Assembly (NCBI RefSeq): GCF_900215485.1
Contig: NZ_OCMZ01000002.1
Location: 620,001 to 684,000, forward strand
Length of the DNA: 64,000 bases
Direction of reading: 5' to 3'
Source: Nitrosovibrio sp. Nv4
GTDB taxonomy: Bacteria; Pseudomonadota; Gammaproteobacteria; Burkholderiales; Nitrosomonadaceae
Position 1 is the first letter of the stretch, and every line of letters begins with the position of its first letter. Below, piece by piece: positions 54,729-64,000 of the stretch. Below the pieces are notes generated by a model. It ran no database searches. It was not told where the DNA came from and saw only the letters and a program-made list of their open reading frames with translations. Made by a program: the position numbers and the translations under genes.

Positions 54729-57700
54729 ATGATGAGTCGCCACCCTTGGCTCATCGTCTTGCTCTACGCCGCCTTTTCAACGCTGTGGATCACAGTTGCG
54801 GGCTATCTTATTTCGCTCACCTTTGATGATCCGGTGTTGCGGAGCCGTGCCTATCTGGCAAAGGAACTGATTCTTGTCGCAATCAGTAGTGGCATGTTTT
54901 ATATGCTACTCAAGTTGGGGCGGGACACGCTTATCCCACCGATTGTCCCGGGATCCGATTCCGGACGCTTCCCTCTGAATCGGCTGGTGCTGATGTTTTT
55001 CTCATTGGCAATGGTCGCGCCATTGGTGAGTATCGGCATTGTCAAGGTATACGGACCGGAGATCGAACGGGGAGCCTACGCGGATCTTCAAACTATTGTC
55101 GATCTTAAAGCGGAGCAGCTCCAACTTTGGCTGGCCGAGCGCCAGGGTGATGCAGAAGCAATAGTGGTGAGTCAGGCATTCATCGGACGCGTAGCGAACA
55201 TGGTGCGTAACAGAGATGAAACACTGCGAGAACCCGTTCGCAACCGGCTGGAAGCCGTTCGGCAAGCCTATAGTTATGAGTCTGTGCTACTGATGGATAC
55301 GGCAGGCCTGTCTCTGCTGGCCTTGGGCGAGAAACATGAACTGCCGCCCATTACCGCGGAGTTGTTGCCTGCTGCTTTGCGTACACGCCAGATACAGAGC
55401 AGCGATCTGTTCAAGGATGAAAATGGAGAAGCATGGCTTGATATCGTGGTGCCTCTGGTGCCTGAGGGGATGGGTGAAGAACCCGTGGCAGTTGTGGTTT
55501 TACGCGCGAATCTAGCGCAATTCCTTGTCCCGTTGATCGAGAAATGGCCAGGCGGCAGCCCAAGCGCCGAAACTCTGCTAATACGCAAGGAGGGCGAAGT
55601 AATTACTTACCTTAACAAGTGGCGCCACTCCGGGGGACCTGCCACGCGGCATCAATCGTTGGCGGCAAGAAACGACCTGCCAGGCGCCATTGCGGCGCAT
55701 GAAGGACGGCACGGGACAGCGACCGGAATGGATTATCGCGGTGAGCCGGTCTTTGTTGCTTACCGTCCAGTCGCTGGCACCGACTGGCGCCTCATCACCA
55801 AAATTGACCAACGCGAAGTACTCGCTCAGTTGTGGACGCTGGTGTTCTGGGTCAGCGTGGTTATTCTGATCGCTATGGCTGCGGTAAGCATAGCCTTATT
55901 GTTGTTATGGCGCCAGCAGCACCGTGCTCACCAATTGGCGCTTATTGTCCGCACTGCCGAGCAGGACCGTCTCCTCAAGTATTTTTATGAATTGCCATTC
56001 ATCGGAATGGCAATCACCTCCCCCGACCCTAGGCGCTGGCTGCGTTTTAATGATCAGCTATGCGAGATGCTCGGCTATTCGCGCGAGGATCTTGCCAAAA
56101 AAACCTGGGTTGAAATGATTCATCCTGCGGATATCGAGAAAGACACCGCGGAGTTCGAACGAGTCATGCGTGGCGATTCTGAAGGTTATGGAATGAATCA
56201 GCGCTTCATCCGCGAGGACGGATCAATTGTCCTGGCCAATATCGACGTCAAATGCGTGCGCAGGGACGACGGTAGAGTGGACTACTTTGTCGCCATGATC
56301 CGCGACATTACCGAGCAGGAACGCCAAAAAACCGAAATTCTGGCTGCGAGGAGCCAATTGCAGGCCACCCTGGACGCCATCCCCGATCTGCTGTTCGAGC
56401 TCGATACGGACGGTTGCGTCCATGCCTGCCACACTGCCCGCCGCACTGATTCACCGGCTGCGCGTCTTGAAGAACTGGTTGGTAAAAAAGTTTCGGACGT
56501 CCTTTCCCCCGGCGCGACAGATGTCATCATGTCGGCGCTGCAGGAAGCGCAGGCAAAGGGCCTTTCATCCGGCAGGCAATTGGAACTGGAGCGTTCCGAA
56601 GGAGAAGGCAAGTTGTGGTTCGAGCTTTCCGTGTCGCGTAAACGCCTCGATCCTGGACTGGAGCCTCGTTTCATTGTTCTTGCGCGTGACATTACCGAAC
56701 GCAAGGCATCCGAACAGCGCATCCTGAATCTTGCGCACTATGATTCCCTTACCCGGCTTCCCAATCGCGCGTTATTGGCGGATCGTATGAAAGTCGCCAT
56801 TAAGCGTGCCGCACGGCAGTCCACCCGTCTCGCTGTCCTTTTCGTGGACCTCGACCGTTTCAAGCCAATCAATGATTCGCTGGGCCATGATATCGGCGAC
56901 CACTTGCTGAAAGCCGTTGCGGAACGCATGCAAACCTCGGTTCGGAGCGTCGATACGGTAAGCCGGGTAGGAGGCGATGAATTTGTTGTTCTCTTGAGTG
57001 AGATCGAAACAACAGAGGACGCCGCACGCGTCGCGGAAAAGCTCATCGCCGGCCTGGCGCATCCTTACTGCATCGAAGAACACGAACTGCTGCTGACCGC
57101 AAGCATCGGTATTTGTATCTATCCGGATAACGGCACTGAACCCAATATCCTGTTGCGCAATGCTGACGCCTCTATGTACACAGCCAAGGAAGCCGGCCGC
57201 AACCGCTATCAATTCTACTCCGATGACATGACGGCGCGCGCCATCGAACGGCTGAGCCTTGAACGCGATCTGCGAGGTGCGGTTGAGCGTGGTGAAATGT
57301 TCCTGGTGTACCAACCGCAGATCGAGCTTGCCACGGAGCGCATTATTGGTGTTGAAGTGCTGATGCGCTGGCGGCATCCGGCGCGTGGGCTAATTTCGCC
57401 GGTTCGATTTATTCCCGTCGCCGAGGATACGGGTTTGATTCTCGCGATCGGGGAGTGGGCTTTGCGCGAATCCTGCCGGCAAGCGCAGTTGTGGCGCGAC
57501 TGTCGATTGCTGGACGGCTGCATCTCAGTCAATGTTTCCGCGGTGCAGTTCCGTCAAACCGACTTCGTGAATACAGTTGCGCATGCGCTCGAGGAATCTG
57601 GCTTATTGCCAGCCAGCCTGGAACTGGAACTCACCGAAAGCGTGGTGATGCAGGGGGTGGAACCCAATCTGGAGAAATTACGGGAACTGGACAGGCTTGG

Positions 57701-58061
57701 CGTAAAGGTCGCCATCGATGATTTTGGCACTGGCTATTCAAGTCTGTCATATCTCCGGCAATTCACCGTCGACCGATTGAAGATTGATCGGTCCTTCGTT
57801 CGCGATTTGCCCGGCAACACCGACGCGGAAGCCATCGCTGCAGCCATTGTGGCAATGGGGCTCAATCTCGGCTTGCGCATTATCGCCGAAGGTGTGGAAA
57901 CCCAGGCGCAGGCAGAATTTCTGCAAAGCGTCTTATGCAAGGAAGGTCAGGGCTACCTCTATGCCTGGCCGATGATCGCAGACGATTTTGAAGCGTGGGT
58001 GGGGGTATGGCGGAATCGCGCCGACGAAAACGATGAACTGCATTCTCACGGGTCGAAGTGA
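54729..58061 (+). CDS. Membrane-bound GGDEF-EAL protein with PAS domains
   Basis: 1110 residues. Transmembrane segments at about 8-30, 45-62 and 85-105, an extracytoplasmic sensor (105-375, dCache-like), another membrane segment at about 380-402, PAS domains at about 420-540 and 550-670, GGDEF (motif intact at 748-752), and EAL (motif variant EVL at 876-878, with DDFGTGYSSL and EGVET intact). It could make or degrade cyclic di-GMP; both active sites look competent. A second ATG directly follows the first. Stands alone. Confidence 0.93.
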   Translation: MMSRHPWLIVLLYAAFSTLWITVAGYLISLTFDDPVLRSRAYLAKELILVAISSGMFYMLLKLGRDTLIPPIVPGSDSGRFPLNRLVLMFFSLAMVAPLVSIGIVKVYGPEIERGAYADLQTIVDLKAEQLQLWLAERQGDAEAIVVSQAFIGRVANMVRNRDETLREPVRNRLEAVRQAYSYESVLLMDTAGLSLLALGEKHELPPITAELLPAALRTRQIQSSDLFKDENGEAWLDIVVPLVPEGMGEEPVAVVVLRANLAQFLVPLIEKWPGGSPSAETLLIRKEGEVITYLNKWRHSGGPATRHQSLAARNDLPGAIAAHEGRHGTATGMDYRGEPVFVAYRPVAGTDWRLITKIDQREVLAQLWTLVFWVSVVILIAMAAVSIALLLLWRQQHRAHQLALIVRTAEQDRLLKYFYELPFIGMAITSPDPRRWLRFNDQLCEMLGYSREDLAKKTWVEMIHPADIEKDTAEFERVMRGDSEGYGMNQRFIREDGSIVLANIDVKCVRRDDGRVDYFVAMIRDITEQERQKTEILAARSQLQATLDAIPDLLFELDTDGCVHACHTARRTDSPAARLEELVGKKVSDVLSPGATDVIMSALQEAQAKGLSSGRQLELERSEGEGKLWFELSVSRKRLDPGLEPRFIVLARDITERKASEQRILNLAHYDSLTRLPNRALLADRMKVAIKRAARQSTRLAVLFVDLDRFKPINDSLGHDIGDHLLKAVAERMQTSVRSVDTVSRVGGDEFVVLLSEIETTEDAARVAEKLIAGLAHPYCIEEHELLLTASIGICIYPDNGTEPNILLRNADASMYTAKEAGRNRYQFYSDDMTARAIERLSLERDLRGAVERGEMFLVYQPQIELATERIIGVEVLMRWRHPARGLISPVRFIPVAEDTGLILAIGEWALRESCRQAQLWRDCRLLDGCISVNVSAVQFRQTDFVNTVAHALEESGLLPASLELELTESVVMQGVEPNLEKLRELDRLGVKVAIDDFGTGYSSLSYLRQFTVDRLKIDRSFVRDLPGNTDAEAIAAAIVAMGLNLGLRIIAEGVETQAQAEFLQSVLCKEGQGYLYAWPMIADDFEAWVGVWRNRADENDELHSHGSK

Positions 58062-58086
58062 AATTCCAGCGCTCTCCATGATTCTT

Positions 58087-58272
58087 TCAGTCCACCTCCT
58101 GCTGTTCGCTGGACCTCTCCTTTTTGACTGGATTCTGCAGCGTGTAGCCCTCCTCTTTCGCCTTATAGCCTCCATACGCCCCCGCACCTCCCGCTGCGAG
58201 CAGCCAACACCCAGACAAGGCTGGAGTTACCAGTACAAGCATTCCTAAACAGAGCAATGTCTTTGCTTTCAT
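58087..58272 (-). CDS. Small lipoprotein
   Basis: 61 residues. Lipobox ALSGC followed by WLLAAGGAGAYGGYKAKEEGY, a Gly/Ala-rich stretch as in small outer-membrane lipoproteins. GGGGG lies 7 nt before the chosen ATG; an ATG two codons upstream is less well spaced. Function unknown. Confidence 0.72.
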   Translation of the reverse strand: MKAKTLLCLGMLVLVTPALSGCWLLAAGGAGAYGGYKAKEEGYTLQNPVKKERSSEQQEVD

Positions 58273-58641
58273 AACCATCCCCCAGAGAACTTGGTAAAAC
58301 ACCAGATTTTTTGTATGCCGGGCACCCGCCAAAGTATATCCATAATACTAGGTGAATATGACCTGAGGTCTGTGCGGTCGCAAACATTCGTCATGGTGCA
58401 CGCGGGTTATACTGCGGAGTATTTAGTACACGTGCTGCTGCGGCGAGGGTGACGAGGGCAGCGTTTGGAGCGTTTTGAAGCCTGGTCGGCTTGAAAAAAA
58501 TATACCCATGATAAACTAAAGGTAATTCTCCGATTCTAAACTGGAAGGAGCGCCGCGTATTTCCCTTATTCCGCAATTTGTCATGTCGGTCGCAGGCAAC
58601 GGAAGCGTCCATGTGGCGGAAGTATCATAAGGAGAAAAATC

Positions 58642-58956
58642 ATGAAAGTATCCGAGCTTAAAGACGAATTGCTCGATTATTGGGTGGCGAAAGCCAATGG
58701 TGCAGCGGAAGTGCACGTTATTGATTCGCACTGTGTCATCGATCATGTCCGCTGGGAACCATCCGTTGATTGGGCTCAGGGAGGGCCTATTATCGAAAGG
58801 GAAGGAATAAATCTCAGTCATAGTCTAGAAGCGGGTTCGGAGCACTGCACCGCGTATATGCGATCGGGCAGAAACCGGCAAAAGGGACTTACCCCACTGA
58901 TTGCCGCAATGCGCTGCTATATCGACTCGAAGTTTGGCGAGGAAGTAACGGACTGA
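58642..58956 (+). CDS. DUF2591 phage-type protein
   Basis: 104 residues: MKVSELKDELLDYWVAKANG, then PSVDWAQGGPIIEREGINL and an acidic C-terminal helix, matching DUF2591 proteins found in phages and prophages. AAGGAGAAAAATC precedes the ATG. No other phage genes are adjacent, so it may be a domesticated or lone moron gene. Confidence 0.8.
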   Translation: MKVSELKDELLDYWVAKANGAAEVHVIDSHCVIDHVRWEPSVDWAQGGPIIEREGINLSHSLEAGSEHCTAYMRSGRNRQKGLTPLIAAMRCYIDSKFGEEVTD

Positions 58957-59040
58957 ACAAAAACCCGGACTGACATTGAAGTTGGAATATATTTTGATCC
59001 ATTTTGCTGCGTAATCACGAAAACGTAAAGCGATAATCGT

Positions 59041-60639
59041 ATGGCCAAAGTCAAGCTGACAGAGTATCCGCGTGAAGCAACCCATGCAACGCGCATTCTG
59101 GCGGCACAAGCGTTTTCCCGCGCGGCAGGCGCCCCTCTCGTACATGGCAACAGCATCCGCCTTCTAAAGGATGCAAGCGAGAATTACCCCGCGTGGCTTG
59201 AAGCGATCCATTCAGCGAAAAAGAACATTCATTTCGAAAACTATATTATTCGCGATGATGGTATTGGCCAGCAGTTTGCCGATGCGCTTATTACAAAAGC
59301 AAAGGAAGGCGTCAGGGTAAGAGTGCTCTACGACTGGCTCGGCTGCCTGACACAAACATCCAACAGCTTCTGGCGGCGATTGAGTGGTAGCGGCGTCGAG
59401 GTGCGCTGCTTCAACCCCTTGCGCTTCGACAGTCCGCTGGCCTGGCTGAGCCGGCTTCATCGGAAATCGCTCAGCGTGGATAACCGCGTCGCGTTTGTCA
59501 GCGGATTATGTGTCGGAGAAATGTGGAGAGGTTATCCCGAACGAGGTATTCCGCCATGGCGTGATACGGGTATTGAGATACGCGGTCCAGTCGTAGCCGA
59601 TGTGGTACATTCTTTTTCCCGCGCCTGGGCCGAGACCGGGGGCGAGATGCCAGCGGATGATCTTCCGGACAGGGGCTCGATCCCCCTCACGGGTGTAGTC
59701 GATTTGAGGGTTTTGGGTAACGTTGCCGCCACCGCCGGACTATACCGGCTCGAACAGCTGATTACGGTATTAGCCCAGAAAACGCTCTGGCTCACCGATG
59801 CATATTTTGTCGGTACCACTAGCTATATGCAAGCGCTGAGGGGCGCTGCAATGGATGGCGTAGATGTCCGACTACTGGTTCCAGGTTCGAGCGGTGACCT
59901 CAAATTCCTGCGGCCGATTTCGCGTACCGGTTATCGCCCCTTGCTGGAAGCCGGCGTGCGCGTGTTCGAGTGGAACGGGTCAATGTTACATGCAAAGACC
60001 GCTGTGGCCGATGGCCGGTGGGCGCGCGTGGGTTCAAGCAACCTCAACATGTCCAGCTGGCTAGGCAATTGGGAACTCGATGTAGTGGTCGAAAATCACG
60101 ACTTTGCGCAGGAAATGGAACAAATGTACCTGCAGGATTTGAATAATGCGACTGAAATCGTACTCAGCGAAAAGAACCGTGTTCGTCCGGTGGCGCAGTC
60201 CGATTCCGTAGTCAGTTTACGTCACGGGAATAAGGGGGGCCCCAGGCCTGGAAGTGCCAGCCGCTTGACGGCGGGGGCCATTCGCGTGGGCAATACTGTG
60301 GGGGCCGCAATTACCAGTCGGCTCGTGCTCGGCGCAGCCGAAGCAAAAATCATGTTGTTTGGCGGCGCTACCTTATTAGGTCTGACTGCACTTGCATTGC
60401 TGCAGCCACTACTGATGGTGATCCCTTTCTCCCTGCTCGCCGGCTGGATAGGCGTTTCGCTGCTGATCCAGGCCTACCAGTTGCATAAAACCGGGCAAAA
60501 GGATATAGCATCGGATAGAGAATCCAATAAGGCGCCCAACGAAATAAGGGAGAAGGTAGCCGAGGTTCCCCGCTTGTTACAGCAACCGGCCCCCGAACCA
60601 CCGGCTCAAACGCCGCGCGACGCCACAGGCAAGCCTTGA
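59041..60639 (+). CDS. Phospholipase D-type cardiolipin synthase-like protein
   Basis: 532 residues. Two HKD motifs: [16 protein letters not shown] with His140 and [19 protein letters not shown] with His317, the pair needed for phosphatidyl transfer. The C-terminus has two hydrophobic segments at about 430-475 and a charged, proline-rich tail. It resembles ClsB/ClsC-type enzymes making cardiolipin or a related phospholipid. No signal peptide. Alone on the plus strand. Confidence 0.88.
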   Translation: MAKVKLTEYPREATHATRILAAQAFSRAAGAPLVHGNSIRLLKDASENYPAWLEAIHSAKKNIHFENYIIRDDGIGQQFADALITKAKEGVRVRVLYDWLGCLTQTSNSFWRRLSGSGVEVRCFNPLRFDSPLAWLSRLHRKSLSVDNRVAFVSGLCVGEMWRGYPERGIPPWRDTGIEIRGPVVADVVHSFSRAWAETGGEMPADDLPDRGSIPLTGVVDLRVLGNVAATAGLYRLEQLITVLAQKTLWLTDAYFVGTTSYMQALRGAAMDGVDVRLLVPGSSGDLKFLRPISRTGYRPLLEAGVRVFEWNGSMLHAKTAVADGRWARVGSSNLNMSSWLGNWELDVVVENHDFAQEMEQMYLQDLNNATEIVLSEKNRVRPVAQSDSVVSLRHGNKGGPRPGSASRLTAGAIRVGNTVGAAITSRLVLGAAEAKIMLFGGATLLGLTALALLQPLLMVIPFSLLAGWIGVSLLIQAYQLHKTGQKDIASDRESNKAPNEIREKVAEVPRLLQQPAPEPPAQTPRDATGKP

Positions 60640-60820
60640 GGCGCGCGAACAAGCTGTCTCCGTTAAGGGCGTTTTTGAATTAATCGCCGTAGCGGCATCT
60701 CCCATTTAGCTGCGGCCCAACCCGTCTCGCCAGTTGTTTTGCGAGTATCACAGCTCTGATTCCTTCAATGGAGACCCAGGTATGCCCATTGCATAACCAT
60801 ATAACACATTACGTCTTGCA

Positions 60821-61459
60821 TTATTGGCTGGCGACGTTCATCTGCTTTCTTCTGATTATCTCATTTACTATTACGTGAAATTGATCCTGCGCTTCTCGCT
60901 TTATGAAAACCTTCGCTACCCCGGGTGGAACCCAAACACCGGGTACAAATACAGCATGGTAGCTGATGCGAGTTTGATTTCCTTCCGGCAATAGCTGTGT
61001 CGTCTCCTCCATTTGGCGCATGCTGCCGCTGATCATGCGTTCCTCAATTTTCTTGAAAGGAAGCAAATTTATTTCCCGTACAGATTCGAACGAAAAGGTG
61101 AAGAAACCATATTTGGTGACACCTTTTTGCGAAACATGGACATTGTTGCCTGTTCTGTCGATGACTTTACTGGACAGAACGCTGGAATTGAACTTGGGTA
61201 TATTGTCGAAATCGGTCAATACCGCCCATGCCTCCTGGGGCACAACCGGAACGATAAAGCTCGCATCCACAATAATTTGTTCACCATCATTCTGTATATT
61301 GATCGCTATATTTTTGTCGAGAGGGTCCATGACTTGTCTGACAGGATGCGAAGTTGGCGTTTTATCGCTCCTGGCCTGTTTATCTTCCTCGGCCAGAACC
61401 GGGCCGCCAAGAAACAGATTTAACAGAACAGTGGCGAACGTGATTTGAAGTTTAGTCAT
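60821..61459 (-). CDS. Exported SRPBCC-fold protein, copy 2
   Basis: 212 residues. Signal peptide about 1-24 (cleavage near VLA). The mature protein parallels copy 1 (31376): VDASFIVPVVPQEAWAVLTD, then VHVSQKGVTKYGFFTFSFES and a C-terminal helix VKFIKREAQDQFH-like segment ending NEIIRRKQ. The frame also has a TTG directly before this ATG. Ligand unknown. Confidence 0.75.
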   Translation of the reverse strand: MTKLQITFATVLLNLFLGGPVLAEEDKQARSDKTPTSHPVRQVMDPLDKNIAINIQNDGEQIIVDASFIVPVVPQEAWAVLTDFDNIPKFNSSVLSSKVIDRTGNNVHVSQKGVTKYGFFTFSFESVREINLLPFKKIEERMISGSMRQMEETTQLLPEGNQTRISYHAVFVPGVWVPPGVAKVFIKREAQDQFHVIVNEIIRRKQMNVASQ

Positions 61460-61976
61460 CAAGATCGATCAAAACCGGGTTTTAAAGTGTTGTTTGTACA
61501 TGTCGCTCTATCCTGAAAAAGACAGATGCCGCATGATGTCGATTTCGTAATCGCACGCGCCGGCTTCACCCTGCGTCAATCTTGCTGTCCGGCATATCCC
61601 GAGCTGCTTCCACACCGGTTCTGCTGAGTCAATCTTCGTAGTCTACAATAATAAAAACGATGGGCTAGAAAAAAATAATCATAAACACGTTGCTAATTCA
61701 GGGTGATATCCCAAGTGGCCTTTCGCCTGCGCAATATATAGAATTTGTGGATTCTACGGCTTCTGCACCAAAAAACGGTCCAGCCCCCGCTCGCCTCGAT
61801 TGCGACCATTCGCTCTGCTCACCACCACTCGCCACCTGAGGACCTCGAAGCATTGAATACGAGGATGGAGATTCCGATTGCTGGAAGAAAACTGATAGCC
61901 TGCGCTCGGAGGTAGTTGGTTTGGGAAGCGCCGGGTCTGTACCGGCGGTTGTCTCAACTTTTTCTCATCGGAAAGT
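61460..61976. other. Gene-free region
   Basis: About 515 nt. A minus-strand frame at 61754-62053 overlaps the DUF488 gene and lacks support. Nothing else recognised. Confidence 0.4.
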
Positions 61977-62321
61977 CTAGCGGCGCAGGAACTCTTGAAG
62001 AACGATAGCTTCGTTATGCGCTTCGTCCCTTGCGCCGTATACCAGCGTGACAACTTCGTTCTTTATTTTTTCCTTAAGCAGCGCGACCTGCTCATCGTTC
62101 TCCTTGAGTTCGGCCCGGTAACGCTTCTTGAACTCCACCCACTTATCGGTATCATGACCGAACCACTTTCGGAGTTCGGTGCTGGGGGCGATTTCCTTCA
62201 GCCAGAGGTGAACATCAGCTTTTGCCTTTGTCAAACCTCGAGGCCAGAGCCTGTCGACCAGGATGCGCGTTCCATCTTCTTTGTCTGATGGCTCATAAAC
62301 CCGTTTGATCCTGATGTTCAT
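61977..62321 (-). CDS. DUF488 family protein
   Basis: 114 residues: [39 protein letters not shown] and [18 protein letters not shown] are the signatures of DUF488. The fold is compact and conserved in bacteria; the biochemical role is unknown. The ATG has only a weak ribosome-binding site. Confidence 0.88.
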   Translation of the reverse strand: MNIRIKRVYEPSDKEDGTRILVDRLWPRGLTKAKADVHLWLKEIAPSTELRKWFGHDTDKWVEFKKRYRAELKENDEQVALLKEKIKNEVVTLVYGARDEAHNEAIVLQEFLRR

Positions 62322-62658
62322 TTTGTCTGCCGCTTTCTCTCAAAGATTTAATGACGGGGATTCGTCGAATTTAGTCATCCTTACTTTGAAGCTTATCGAG
62401 AGTTTCGCACTATCGCAATGGCTTTGGAATTTCAAGTAAGCGCGGAATTTCAATCGGTGTTGTACCATGAACCGCTTGCCGCGATTTGCGGGGCTGAACT
62501 GTGGGTTTCAAAAAGTGAATTTAGCGCGGGCAGCCCGCATAATAGAAATGGAAAAATGCATATGGGCGAAGACCTCGAAATAGGACATGAACACTACGTC
62601 GTCCAGCTCAGCCGTTCGACTCGTCCATATTGATCGAGAATTTAACAATGGAGGAAGA
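62322..62658. other. Divergent intergenic region
   Basis: A 71-codon frame at 62418-62633 has no motif or good ribosome-binding site and is not annotated. GGAGGAAGA at the right end serves creA. Confidence 0.4.
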
Positions 62659-63138
62659 ATGTCGGTAATAAGATTTACAGCGAGAATACTGGTTATGACA
62701 ACGTTCTGCACGATGGCAAAAGCAGAACTGATCGGTGAAGTGGATACCGCCTTCCGGTGGCTGGGAAAGGATGATCGCGTGGTGATAGAAGCATATGACG
62801 ATCCCAAGGTACAGGGAGTGACTTGCTACGTTTCGCGCGCAAGGACCGGCGGCGTCAAAGGCACCGTGGGATTGGCGGAGGATAGAGCGGAGGCATCCAT
62901 TGCCTGCCGGCAGGTGGCTGAATCGGTCCGGTTTCTGGAAAAACTCCCCAGGCAAGAAGACGTGTTTACTGAACGCATGTCTATTTTATTCAAGCGTCTG
63001 CACGTGGTCAGAGTGATCGACTCCATGCGCAACACGCTTATCTATCTTACCTATTCCGATAAATTGATAGAAGGAAGTCCCCAAAACAGTATTAGTGCTG
63101 TTCCCGTGGGGCACGGAAATCCTATCCCCGTTAAATAG
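62659..63138 (+). CDS. creA: CreA family protein
   Basis: 159 residues. Signal peptide about 1-22 (cleavage near AKA). Matches CreA by ELIGEVDTAFRWLGKDDRVV, DDPKVQGVTCYVSRARTGG and FTERMSILFKRLHVVRVID. CreA is a periplasmic protein of unknown function in many proteobacteria. The ATG lies 6 nt after GGAGGA; an upstream start at 62587 was rejected. Confidence 0.88.
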   Translation: MSVIRFTARILVMTTFCTMAKAELIGEVDTAFRWLGKDDRVVIEAYDDPKVQGVTCYVSRARTGGVKGTVGLAEDRAEASIACRQVAESVRFLEKLPRQEDVFTERMSILFKRLHVVRVIDSMRNTLIYLTYSDKLIEGSPQNSISAVPVGHGNPIPVK

Positions 63139-63755
63139 ACGCTTGATAGTCATCAATAAAGCCATTCCTTTGATTATGGTTCGCACATCGCTGAACTCCA
63201 CCGTAATCTCGAAAACCAACATGAGAAGAGCGGTCTGGAAAAACAGCGGGATGCCTGTCCAGCAGCCTTAGACACTACTCATCATATAATTTCCGCGTAC
63301 CCCTACTCAGTTTATTATTTAAGTAGGCCATTGCATCAATGGCCTCTTTTTCTTCATTTTTCCTGAAAAGCTACTCCGACCAACTCGAAGCTGGGTATAA
63401 GCAGAAATAAGGCATACCGTGCGCCTTTCACGGTCATCCCCCGAACAGCGCTCACGCCGGACAGCGTCTATCGGGAAGCGGAGCTTTCCTGCACGAAGTT
63501 TCAATATGCACAGCTTGTATTTTAAGCCTTATCGAGCTCCCAATCCTGATCTCTGAAATCGGGTATAACGTGAATGAGAATTGATAACTTACGTACGCTA
63601 CCGTACGGACTCATCCTTGAAGGCAAAATAAAATAACAAGAATTGGCTTCACCATTCGCAGACACGACAGCGCAACTAATAGAAGCGGACGCGAATGGAA
63701 CCAGTCAAGGAGCCATCATAATCCATAATTTATCATTCTGAAGGAGGCAAACTAA
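63139..63755. other. Gene-free region with a terminator
   Basis: About 615 nt. It holds the terminator at 63325-63352 and the ribosome-binding site AAGGAGG of the CHRD gene. No gene seen. Confidence 0.45.
63325..63352 (+). terminator. Rho-independent terminator
   Basis: A 9-bp stem AGGCCATTG/CAATGGCCT with a 3-nt loop followed by C and five T. It lies 190 nt after creA and may end its transcript. Confidence 0.75.
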
Positions 63756-64000
63756 ATGAACACAATTGTTCAAAAATCCCGATTCTCCCTGGCTATTGCT
63801 GCATTGATTGCTGGCGCACTGACTCTGACTGGAGGCGCAGGACTAGCGACCGCGGGTGAAATCAAGGTGAATCTGAGTGGGGACCAGGAAGTGCCACCGG
63901 TCCAAACCTCCGCGTCCGGCAGCGGCGCCATAACGGTCGAGGACAATAAATCTGTCAAAGGCAAGATCACCACGTCCGATATAAAAGGCACCGGGGCGCA
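63756..64000 (+). CDS. CHRD domain protein, 3' end outside window
   Basis: At least 81 codons. Signal peptide about 1-34 (cleavage near ATA). The mature start EIKVNLSGDQEVPPVQTSAS is the hallmark of CHRD domains (chordin-like, found in exported bacterial proteins). AAGGAGG precedes the ATG. The function of bacterial CHRD proteins is largely unknown. The gene continues past the window end. Confidence 0.85.
   Translation, partial: MNTIVQKSRFSLAIAALIAGALTLTGGAGLATAGEIKVNLSGDQEVPPVQTSASGSGAITVEDNKSVKGKITTSDIKGTGA

Noticed and set aside
61754-62053. 99-codon minus-strand frame
   Set aside because: Overlaps the well-supported DUF488 gene and shows no motif or start signal.
62418-62633. Possible 71-residue protein
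   Set aside because: No ribosome-binding site or recognisable motif.

Overview
The window reads as chromosomal DNA of an ammonia-oxidising betaproteobacterium, most likely Nitrosospira or a close relative in the Nitrosomonadaceae. The strongest marker is a nitrosocyanin gene (27640-28050, minus) whose four copper ligands fall exactly on the Glu60/Cys95/His98/His103 numbering of the Nitrosomonas europaea protein. A PEP-CTERM exported protein, homospermidine synthase and the betaproteobacterial character of the housekeeping genes agree with this. The genus is an inference.

Layout. 1-3.8 kb: the end of a serine recombinase gene runs into the 3' half of tRNA-Glu, followed by tRNA-Ala and gltX (all minus), then tRNA-Val and an IS3-like remnant that has altered the end of an unknown gene. 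3.8-12.3 kb: a PEP-CTERM protein, a cytochrome c, a minus-strand cluster (uracil-DNA glycosylase-like, amidohydrolase, S41 peptidase) and a radical SAM protein. 12.5-17.3 kb: the conserved gloB / methyltransferase / rnhA / dnaQ block, here extended by a SIR2-TPR protein translationally coupled to dnaQ. 17.7-25.4 kb: pentose-phosphate genes (tal, gnd, pgl) interleaved with four paralogous copies of a small exported coiled-coil protein, one truncated by two stop codons, plus a SufR-like regulator. 25.4-32.9 kb: a lactonase, nitrosocyanin, an exonuclease/GIY-YIG fusion, a soluble histidine kinase, an SRPBCC protein and a glutathione transferase.

32.9-35.8 kb is a decayed integrated element: a broken tyrosine integrase, an AT-richer tyrosinase gene, a P2 gpA-like replication-protein remnant, and tRNA-Asn. 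36-39.5 kb holds two 130-bp direct repeats, each with three DnaA-box-like sites, flanking a vanadium-haloperoxidase-like gene. 39.3-46.3 kb has homospermidine synthase, a histidine-rich protein, two small paralogous basic proteins and a Wzz-type chain-length protein fused to a degenerate tyrosine-recombinase fold. 46.4-64 kb carries a TetR regulator with matching operators, a DUF4242 protein, a TPR protein, a flavoprotein, a secreted intradiol dioxygenase, an APH-like/HAD pair, a large GGDEF-EAL protein, a phospholipase-D-type synthase, a second SRPBCC protein, DUF488, CreA and the start of a CHRD-domain protein.

The best candidates for undescribed biology are the dnaQ-coupled SIR2-TPR gene, the Wzz/recombinase fusion, the coiled-coil paralog family with its 11-bp phased TTCACA arrays, and the DnaA-box repeats. 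No CRISPR array, complete IS element or rRNA was seen. All functional calls rest on reading motifs, without database searches.
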